From UBA11612 sp965228575 (GTDB taxonomy: Bacteria > Pseudomonadota > Alphaproteobacteria > Rhodospirillales > Rhodospirillaceae), in contig CBDDHW010000055.1 of the NCBI GenBank assembly GCA_965228575.1, positions 1 to 20,466 on the forward strand: a stretch of 20,466 nucleotides of DNA. The letters are read 5' to 3'. How positions within the stretch are numbered: the first letter of the stretch is position 1; every line of letters starts with the position of its first letter. The notes beneath the pieces are model-generated. The model was not told the DNA's origin. It ran no database searches and saw only the letters and a program-made list of their open reading frames with translations. Made by a program: the position numbers and the translations under genes. Of the stretch, positions 14,178 through 20,466 are shown piece by piece.

Positions 14178-14402
14178 GTGACACAGTGGGGATTTATACT
14201 ATTTGGCGTCACCGCAGTTCTGGCCTTTGTAGCCAATTATTACATGAATGTAAGACCTCGAAACAAATATGGCACGAAAGAAGTAGACGGATTCTGGGGC
14301 TACTTCAGACACTTAGCGGCTCAAGCTTTGATCTGGATTACTCTAAATGCTATGTTTATATTTTCTCTTTATTTGATCATCGTAGGTGCTAAAGATTTTT
14401 GA
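14178..14402 (+). CDS. Small two-helix membrane protein, copy 2
   Basis: Identical to 5819-6043; GTG start preceded by GGAAAGG. Confidence 0.68.
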   Translation: MTQWGFILFGVTAVLAFVANYYMNVRPRNKYGTKEVDGFWGYFRHLAAQALIWITLNAMFIFSLYLIIVGAKDF

Positions 14403-14438
14403 TCGTGTTGAAAGAATTTTCTTAAACCGTTTATAATC

Positions 14439-14789
14439 TCAAAGGTTAATCCCAAGCTTCTCAGCGGCTTCCTGTTTGAGATACGCAACAGCTATATCTT
14501 TCATCATTCCAAGCGTTGTACCCCCGACCTGCGCGGCAGCAGATTTTGTTTTTTGCCACACAGTGTCGTTCTTAATAGCTTCTATGTAGTCGTGTCCCTG
14601 ATTGGTGAGACGGTAGCCGCTCCCTCCTTGAGAGGTCATAAGACGAGCATCGCAAAGCAGTTCTATATGATAGTTCCGCTTTAGCTCTTCCTGACTAGGG
14701 TCAAGAATTCTGGCAACCGTTACATACGGTATTTCTTGTGCCTCGATCTCTAAAAGAAGCTTTCGGATATATTCGTCATCTCGGGTCAA
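14439..14789 (-). CDS. DUF2513-like protein, copy 2
   Basis: Identical to 6080-6430, with TTG start and AGGAGGT overlapping the higA stop. Confidence 0.78.
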   Translation of the reverse strand: MTRDDEYIRKLLLEIEAQEIPYVTVARILDPSQEELKRNYHIELLCDARLMTSQGGSGYRLTNQGHDYIEAIKNDTVWQKTKSAAAQVGGTTLGMMKDIAVAYLKQEAAEKLGINL

Positions 14790-14800
14790 GATAAGACCTC

Positions 14801-15091
14801 CTATGTAGGCTGTAGTCGCTTCAATCCTTTGGTGATCTCTGCCTTGTTTCGCCGCACCTGAGCGAGGTCATATGCCGCTTGCAAGCGCAACCAGTGGTCG
14901 GCGGTAGACCCGACCACAGCCTCAAGCCTGACGGCCATTTCAGGGGAAACCGACCGCTTTTGTGTCAGCAGGCTGTGCAGCGTCTGGCGGGTAACTCCAA
15001 GGGCTTCCGCCGCCTGCGCGGTCGATAGTCCGAGGGCTTCCAGATCGTCTTTCAATCCCTCGGCAGGGTGGGGTGGGTTCATCATAGGCAT
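14801..15091 (-). CDS. higA: HigA antitoxin, copy 2
   Basis: Identical to 6442-6732. Confidence 0.95.
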   Translation of the reverse strand: MPMMNPPHPAEGLKDDLEALGLSTAQAAEALGVTRQTLHSLLTQKRSVSPEMAVRLEAVVGSTADHWLRLQAAYDLAQVRRNKAEITKGLKRLQPT

Positions 15092-15104
15092 GGCACGTCT
15101 CCTT

Positions 15105-15383
15105 TCAGTGGTATTGCTCTAAATTCAGGTCATCAAAATCGCCATTTTCGTAGGTGAAGGTGATCCGCCACGGGCCATTGACGTTGACCGCCCAAGTGCC
15201 TTTGCGGTCGCCTACCAGCTCGTGCAGCCGCAAAGACGGACGTGTCAGGTCATCTAAGCTCTCGGCCTCGTCTAGCGTGGCTAGAATGATCGCGATGCGG
15301 CTGGCTTGATCTGCGCGGATACCCCTCGTTTTTCCTGTCTCGTAGAAGGCCTTCAAAGCCTTATGCTTAAATCCCAATATCAT
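15105..15383 (-). CDS. higB: HigB toxin, copy 2
   Basis: Identical to 6746-7024, including Gln90. Confidence 0.94.
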   Translation of the reverse strand: MILGFKHKALKAFYETGKTRGIRADQASRIAIILATLDEAESLDDLTRPSLRLHELVGDRKGTWAVNVNGPWRITFTYENGDFDDLNLEQYH

Positions 15384-15389
15384 AGAACT

Positions 15390-15418
15390 ACTGTAACGCG
15401 TAACGTTACGTATTACAA
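15390..15418 (-). promoter_or_regulatory. higBA promoter/operator, copy 2
   Basis: Same TTGTAA-17-TACAGT with GTAACGTTAC in the spacer as 7031-7059. Confidence 0.65.
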
Positions 15419-15419
15419 G

Positions 15420-15803
15420 AGGAACGTATTCCTACCGATACTCGGGGGGCGCTTCGTTTTCCCCCGTTCTCCGTCACCGTCGCTGATGCCGTCTCGGACA
15501 CGCAGCATGGTTCTTCGTCAAGGCGGCAAAGCCCCTGCGCAGCAGGTTGCCTTGATGAAGGTTCTGCTGTGGGTCAGGCATCGATCAGCGATGTGATCGG
15601 GAGCGGCAGGGAAAACCTCCCCCTTCTCTTGATCCTGAGTGATAAACCTTCAGGCCGCGTCGCCCGTAGGGCGGTAATCGCGGCTAGAGTATCTGCCGTT
15701 AGGCAGATTCCTTTCTGTCTCGACCCGATGCGAGGCCGAAGGCCGAGTGTCGTTAGTGTCGAGTGTCTCGTGTCCGTGTCGGACACTCTCCACTAACGAC
15801 ACT
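15420..15803. ncRNA. Hairpin-dense non-coding region, copy 2
   Basis: Same succession of stem-loops as 7061-7444, ending in the 13-bp-arm repeat at 15746-15803. Confidence 0.4.
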
Positions 15804-15816
15804 GACACTATGGGAC

Positions 15817-15948
15817 AAAAGCGGAAGGTAGGGAGGGCAAAAGTGGAAAGTAGGGAGGGTATGAGCGGAAGATAGAGAGGGTATGAGCGGAAGGTAAAGA
15901 GTGTATCGGCGGAAGATTGGGAGGGTATGAGCGGAAGATAGGGAGGGC
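15817..15948 (+). repeat. Six 22-bp iterons, copy 2
   Basis: Repeats at 15817, 15839, 15861, 15883, 15905 and 15927, unchanged from 7458-7589. The window therefore holds two complete origins. Confidence 0.92.
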
Positions 15949-15964
15949 GTAAAGCGGAAAATAT

Positions 15965-15994
15965 CGACGGAATATGTTCCTATAGATTCCGCCG
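15965..15994. promoter_or_regulatory. Probable Rep operator, copy 2
   Basis: Same one-mismatch inverted repeat as 7606-7635. Confidence 0.5.
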
Positions 15995-16016
15995 TTGTTC
16001 TCGTTAAACTTGTTGA

Positions 16017-16865
16017 ATGGATTCGCTCACTGTCTCATCTTCGATGCTCATCCCTTCGGCTTCGAATGCCGAGATCACCCCCGCCATGCTCAATGTGCTG
16101 TGGGGTATCGCGCATGAACTTGACCGCTTACGGCTGCCCGCGAACTACCCTGACGCCAAGTGGCTGGAAGTGCCTACGCGGATGCTCCGCAACCCCGAAG
16201 GCCGCTCGGACAATGTATGGCTGAAGTCCTGCTTGCGGCGGCTGATGGGCGTGGAACTGGCAGGGGAGTATCGCGGTGATGAGTGGGGCGCGGTGATACT
16301 GGCACAATGGGAGATTATCGAGGGGGGCGCCAAGGTGCGTTTGCTTGTCCCGCCTGCTGCTATCGCAGCGATCCGTGCACCCCAGACCTTCGCAAAGATC
16401 GAGATCACAGCCGCTTACCGATTGAAAGGCCATGCTCGCCGCCTATACGCCGCATTGGCCGACAAGAAGCACATGGGGCAGCGGCATTGGGAGTATACCG
16501 TTGAAGACCTTCAAGCTCTTTTCGACCTACGCGGTAAGTATCGGAAATGGTACGATTTTAGCCGCTATGTCCTGACCCCCGCCCTTGAAGAAATCAACGA
16601 TTTTGGCACCGTCGAGGTCAAGGCCACCCCAAAGAAGTTGGGTCGGTCTATCGGCTCGGTTAGGTTCGACTGGAAGTGGAAAGACCCACGGGAGGCCGAG
16701 GTCACAGACGCTGAAAACGCACGCCACGGAGAAGCTCGCCGTAAGGTGCAGGCCGACAACTCCGCTCCTCCGATGTTTGAGCCAGAACCTAAGAAAGAGG
16801 GCACCGAGGCCGAGCGGAAGGCCATTGCCGATCAGATCATGCGAGATGCAGGCTATCGGCGCTGA
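16017..16865 (+). CDS. rep: Rep_3 replication initiator, copy 2
   Basis: Identical to 7658-8506; crosses from unit copy 2 into copy 3. Confidence 0.93.
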   Translation: MDSLTVSSSMLIPSASNAEITPAMLNVLWGIAHELDRLRLPANYPDAKWLEVPTRMLRNPEGRSDNVWLKSCLRRLMGVELAGEYRGDEWGAVILAQWEIIEGGAKVRLLVPPAAIAAIRAPQTFAKIEITAAYRLKGHARRLYAALADKKHMGQRHWEYTVEDLQALFDLRGKYRKWYDFSRYVLTPALEEINDFGTVEVKATPKKLGRSIGSVRFDWKWKDPREAEVTDAENARHGEARRKVQADNSAPPMFEPEPKKEGTEAERKAIADQIMRDAGYRR

Positions 16866-16877
16866 AAGAGCACTGAG

Positions 16878-17657
16878 CTAGTCGGCGCCAAAGTTCTTAA
16901 TCGCGTCAGCCGCCATCTTCCTCAGTGCAAGTTCTTCCTGCTTCTTTTTGTCCTCTTCTAGAATAATTTTAATTGATAGCTTGAGGGGTTCAAATGCCTT
17001 CAGGCATTCGTCCTCTGATAGCTCATGAATCCCCCTGCTCAGTATCGAATACATTTTTCTATTTTCATAAAGGAATTCAGGGATATGCCCCTGAATAAAT
17101 TCAACCTTCTCATCCATCCTAAGCCTAGAGAAATCTTTCTCGTCCCACCCTTCAGTCTCTCGAAATTCAGAGAATCTCATGTGAACCAGGCGCTCAAACA
17201 CCCTTCGCAAATATACGAAGCTGCCGATTCCAACTCCATGAGCGGCCAATCCGATAGCCTTGTGTAGTTCTGAAGCATCCTCCTTGTTCAATACACTATG
17301 GTAGGTTTTGGCCTCATCATTTGCGATGTCTGCAAGCGATGGGTATTGCCCAACTTTTATGACTGCGTCTTGCTCAAGGTAAAACCAAAAAATAACCGAG
17401 TGATCTGAGTCGCGTGCGCATCTAATTTTTATACTCTTGAATCCTTCAGCCGCTCGCAGTTCGTCGCGACCGCCGTTAAAGCTCAACGAGTTTTGAAGCC
17501 TAGCCGAAAAGGTTGATGCCTTGCGGCACATCAGACAGTGACCATCAATCGTCGCGGATGCCACTCCATATAAAATTGCCTTCAACCTTAGATTATCTGG
17601 CAAAGCCTTCCTTGAATATAGCGGCAATTGAAATGCAAATTCTTCAAACTCAATCAT
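16878..17657 (-). CDS. Unrecognised 259-aa CxxC protein, copy 3
   Basis: Identical to 160-939. Confidence 0.8.
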   Translation of the reverse strand: MIEFEEFAFQLPLYSRKALPDNLRLKAILYGVASATIDGHCLMCRKASTFSARLQNSLSFNGGRDELRAAEGFKSIKIRCARDSDHSVIFWFYLEQDAVIKVGQYPSLADIANDEAKTYHSVLNKEDASELHKAIGLAAHGVGIGSFVYLRRVFERLVHMRFSEFRETEGWDEKDFSRLRMDEKVEFIQGHIPEFLYENRKMYSILSRGIHELSEDECLKAFEPLKLSIKIILEEDKKKQEELALRKMAADAIKNFGAD

Positions 17658-17703
17658 CTTCTCTTACTCCGTTACTTCTCCGTCGCTACATCAACAGTTA
17701 TCA

Positions 17704-19347
17704 TCACGGATTAAAATTTTGGCTTGGGGGCTTGAATGGTCGTTCGTCGTCGTCATCTTCCCGACCGCTACGGTCGAAAGACTGCCTATCGTGGCTCTCG
17801 AAACCTCGACGCATTCCACCGAATCCACGCCCCTCGCGCACTTCGTTGTCCACCTCCGACACATCGCGGGCATGTTTCTGAATCAGCATGTAGGATGCGT
17901 CTAGCCGTTCACTGGCAACCTCGAGCTGTTCCGCATAGGTCTCGCGGCTGACCGTCAAGGCGTCGTTATGCTGGTCTCTGGCCGCGCCCCTTTGTTCCTT
18001 GGACTCCTGACGGATAGCACGGAGTTCTTCGCGCTCCGCAAGCCGCATACGGTCGCCCAACTCCTGCTGCTCAGCCTTATGGGCTTTCTCCAGCTTGATA
18101 GGGGTGAGCTGGCCGCGAAGAATGAAATTGAACGCGCCGGCAAGGGTGTTCCGGTTTTCGAAATCAAAGGCGTCGCCGGCACGTCCGGACAAGAGGGCTT
18201 TAAGCCGTCCGGATCGGGTGGCCGTCTCGGCCTTTACGGCATCCAGCTCGGCACGCTGCTGCTTGAACAGGTCGCGCCATTCGGGACGGTACGCCTCCTT
18301 GATCGCCGTTCTGGTCTGGTCGATACGCTCACGCTCCCCATCGCGAATTGCGGCAAGCTGCTCGCGATAGGCTCCGCGCAATGCTTTTTCCTCGGCTTTC
18401 TGCGCGTCTCTGACGGCCTCGAGGGCACATTCTGCCTCCTTCACCCTATCGGCAGGGTCTTCGCGCTCCTGTGGCCTCTCTGCGGCTTTCTCGCGGGCAA
18501 ACTCGGCCTGTCGTTCCTTCGCTTCCTGAACGGTCGGCAGATCCGTGAGCTGGTCAAGTTGCAAAGTCTCGCGGATCTCTCTGGCCTTCACACCTTCAAT
18601 CTGGCGGGACAGCGCATGAACCTCGCCCGCGTGATCCACCACAACAACGGCGCGTTTGTCGCCCTGCGCCAGCATGAAACCATGTTCCTGAAGGGCAGTC
18701 CTGAAGGCGGCGGCACTGTCCGACTGATGGTAAAGCTCCGTGATGCACGCTTTACGCTCTAGCGGGTTGAAGCCTGTACGTTCTTCCTGTCCGCGCTCAG
18801 CCAACGTGACCGCCTTGAATCGGTCTTTGAAGCGGTCGGCGCCGCGATCCTCACCCAAGAAGCGCGGCATATCGTGGCCAAACTCCCGCACCAGCTCGCG
18901 GGCAACCTCTCGCAGTTTCTGGCGGTCAAATTCCATGTGGCGAGCTTGCATCTTGTCCAGATCGATCCGCGACCACGCAACATGGCAATGCTCCCGCCCG
19001 TCTTTCACGTGGAACACCACAGCGCGGGCTTGATCCGTAAGCCCCAGCTTCTGCTCGATGCGCCCGATCGCGTGGCCGTATTCCTCCCGCGTCATGGGCT
19101 GGCTTGGGTTGATCGACAGGCTATAGATCGGCTTCGTGCAATTCGTGCCAGCGGCCACGCCTTCGAGCTCGCGAAATGCGCCAGCAAGGTCGGATGATGC
19201 GAAGCCCCGAAGCTCGGCTACCTCCACTCGCTCGTTGCCAATGGCAGGCGGCTGAAAGCTGACCTCAGGGTCAATCTCATGGCGGTCGTTCATCAGGTGC
19301 CGCGCCAGCTCCTGACCGCCCGCGCGGATGTTCCCTTTCAGGATCAT
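17704..19347 (-). CDS. mobA: Relaxase, copy 3
   Basis: Identical to 986-2629. Confidence 0.92.
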   Translation of the reverse strand: MILKGNIRAGGQELARHLMNDRHEIDPEVSFQPPAIGNERVEVAELRGFASSDLAGAFRELEGVAAGTNCTKPIYSLSINPSQPMTREEYGHAIGRIEQKLGLTDQARAVVFHVKDGREHCHVAWSRIDLDKMQARHMEFDRQKLREVARELVREFGHDMPRFLGEDRGADRFKDRFKAVTLAERGQEERTGFNPLERKACITELYHQSDSAAAFRTALQEHGFMLAQGDKRAVVVVDHAGEVHALSRQIEGVKAREIRETLQLDQLTDLPTVQEAKERQAEFAREKAAERPQEREDPADRVKEAECALEAVRDAQKAEEKALRGAYREQLAAIRDGERERIDQTRTAIKEAYRPEWRDLFKQQRAELDAVKAETATRSGRLKALLSGRAGDAFDFENRNTLAGAFNFILRGQLTPIKLEKAHKAEQQELGDRMRLAEREELRAIRQESKEQRGAARDQHNDALTVSRETYAEQLEVASERLDASYMLIQKHARDVSEVDNEVREGRGFGGMRRGFESHDRQSFDRSGREDDDDERPFKPPSQNFNP

Positions 19348-19718
19348 CCCCTGCGCCCCAAGGCGGCAAGGCAGGCATCACGCATGGCCTGCACGTCTGC
19401 CACCGCATCGGCAACGCTGTTCGATCCGACAGCCTGCCCCGTGTGGAGGCGGTGGGCGATCTGGTTGAGGTTCGACCCGACCTTGCCCAGCTCACCCAGC
19501 AGGCGGGCAACCTCCTGCGTCTGAACAGCAGGACGGCGGCGGGCGCGAGGGGCGGGCGACGATAGCAGAATGGAACGGGCAAAGCTGGCGGTTGTCAGCT
19601 CGGCACGCGCGGCTTGCGCCTCGATTTCGGCCAGCTCATCAGGGGTCAGACGGACTTGCAGCAGCTTGTTTCGCTGCCGTGTTTCCGTCCCTGATTTGCT
19701 CACCTTGTCGTCTGCCAT
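19344..19718 (-). CDS. mobC: MobC accessory protein, copy 3
   Basis: Identical to 2626-3000. Confidence 0.9.
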   Translation of the reverse strand: MADDKVSKSGTETRQRNKLLQVRLTPDELAEIEAQAARAELTTASFARSILLSSPAPRARRRPAVQTQEVARLLGELGKVGSNLNQIAHRLHTGQAVGSNSVADAVADVQAMRDACLAALGRRG

Positions 19719-19738
19719 CTGCGCCTCTTTTGGGGATG

Positions 19739-19800
19739 CAACGGGGGGTTTTCCAAAGCCCCCTTGCCAAGATCGCGGTATTACCGCGAACATCTTGCCT
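19739..19800 (+). other. Probable oriT, copy 3
   Basis: Same structure as 3021-3082; predicted nick between 19797 and 19798. Confidence 0.68.
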
Positions 19801-19859
19801 ACAAAATTAATTTCCCATATGGCCATCAATCACAGCTTAACGCAAGAGGGGGGGTTGGA

Positions 19860-20466
19860 ATGGAGCTGACGGTACACGGCTCAGCCCGATGGGCAGAACC
19901 GACAGACATAAAAAATGCGGGGTATTTCGGAGACACGGGAATCGTCGTTGGTCATGTCTATGACGACGAGCATGTCCGCGAAGTCCGCTATAACGGCGAC
20001 GGCCACCTCCTGACAGTGGCACCGACGCGGTCAGGTAAAGGTACGACCCAGATTATCCCCGAAATCCTCGACCATGAGGGCGCGCTTCTCTGCATCGACC
20101 CCAAGGGCGAAAACGCCATAATCACGGCGCAAGCACGGGAGGAACTGCACGGCCAGAAAGTGCACCTGCTTGACCCGTGGGGGATCGCTTCCGAGTATCT
20201 TGACCGTCCAAAGGCACGGTTTAACCCTCTCGATATGCTCTCCCCAGACAGTCGCGATCTGGCAGACGATGCCATGATGATCGCCGACGCGCTCGTGACG
20301 AGTGAGACGGGGGCGGATTCGCATTGGTCAAACGAGGCGAAGGCGTTGGACATGGGCTTGATCGTCCATCTGGTCACGTCGCCAAAGGAAGAAGGACAGC
20401 GCACCCTCGGCCACCTGCGGGAAATCCTCTCTCTCCCGCCCGCACAATTTCAGAAGATCATCGATG
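19860..20466 (+). CDS. traG: Coupling ATPase, copy 3, 5' part only
   Basis: First 202 codons, cut by the window end. Walker A is present and Walker B lies beyond the edge. It carries His185 (A at 20413), like copy 2. Confidence 0.92.
   Translation, partial: MELTVHGSARWAEPTDIKNAGYFGDTGIVVGHVYDDEHVREVRYNGDGHLLTVAPTRSGKGTTQIIPEILDHEGALLCIDPKGENAIITAQAREELHGQKVHLLDPWGIASEYLDRPKARFNPLDMLSPDSRDLADDAMMIADALVTSETGADSHWSNEAKALDMGLIVHLVTSPKEEGQRTLGHLREILSLPPAQFQKIID

Larger units (their letters stand above)
8360..16718. repeat. Tandem unit, copy 2 (8,359 bp)
   Basis: Second copy, directly abutting copy 1 with no junction sequence, target-site duplication or insertion element. All encoded proteins match copy 1 except the coupling protein, which has His185 (A at 12054). 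Confidence 0.97.
16719..20466. repeat. Tandem unit, copy 3 (partial, 3,748 bp)
   Basis: Third copy, cut by the window edge inside the coupling protein gene. It shares the A variant of copy 2 at 20413. Confidence 0.96.

Noticed and set aside
8360..16718. Repeats as a transposon or integrative element duplicated in tandem
   Set aside because: No transposase, integrase, terminal inverted repeats or target duplications are present at the unit junctions; the unit is a complete replicon.

Overview
The window is 2.45 head-to-tail copies of one 8,359-bp unit (1-8359, 8360-16718, 16719-20466 partial). Every gene recurs at exactly +8359 and +16718. The unit reads as a complete small mobilizable plasmid with an iteron origin and Rep protein, mobilization genes with an apparent oriT, a coupling protein, a toxin-antitoxin operon and a few accessory genes. 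The repeat is therefore either a real plasmid multimer or a circular plasmid that was read or assembled more than once around. The only difference I found between copies is one base: G at 3695 but A at 12054 and 20413, which changes Arg185 to His in the coupling protein.

The gene set (Rep_3 initiator with 22-bp iterons, MobC/MOBP-type relaxase of the MILKG family, a short VirD4-like protein, HigBA, an HTH/coiled-coil plasmid protein) and the fairly GC-rich backbone suggest an alphaproteobacterium, perhaps Rhodobacterales. That is inference from family resemblance, not a search result.

Layout of one unit, in copy-1 coordinates. The rep 3' end (1-147) converges with a low-GC gene of unknown function (160-939, minus). 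Next on the minus strand come mobA (986-2629) and mobC (2626-3000), so transcription runs mobC, mobA, unknown gene. A 141-bp divergent region (3001-3141) holds two inverted repeats and an RP4-like nic sequence, the probable oriT. The coupling protein gene (3142-4668, plus) is followed by a 280-bp gap with three strong hairpins and a nested inverted repeat. Then comes a translationally coupled pair: an HTH/coiled-coil protein (4949-5380) and a 99-aa protein (5377-5676). A small two-helix membrane protein (5819-6043) has its own good promoter. On the minus strand is a three-gene operon higB-higA-DUF2513 (7024 down to 6080). The 633-bp non-coding stretch 7025-7657 carries the higBA promoter/operator, about ten consecutive hairpins (7061-7444), six abutting 22-bp iterons (7458-7589) and an inverted repeat just before rep (7658-8506).

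Taken together: Rep binds the iterons to start replication, and HigBA stabilises inheritance. MobC and MobA would nick oriT, and the coupling protein would hand the relaxase-DNA complex to a type IV channel supplied by another element, since no channel genes are present. No partition (ParAB) genes, resolvase or recognisable dif/cer site was seen, which would fit a plasmid prone to multimers. Copies 2 and 3 are listed briefly; full annotation is attached to the first full-length occurrence of each feature.
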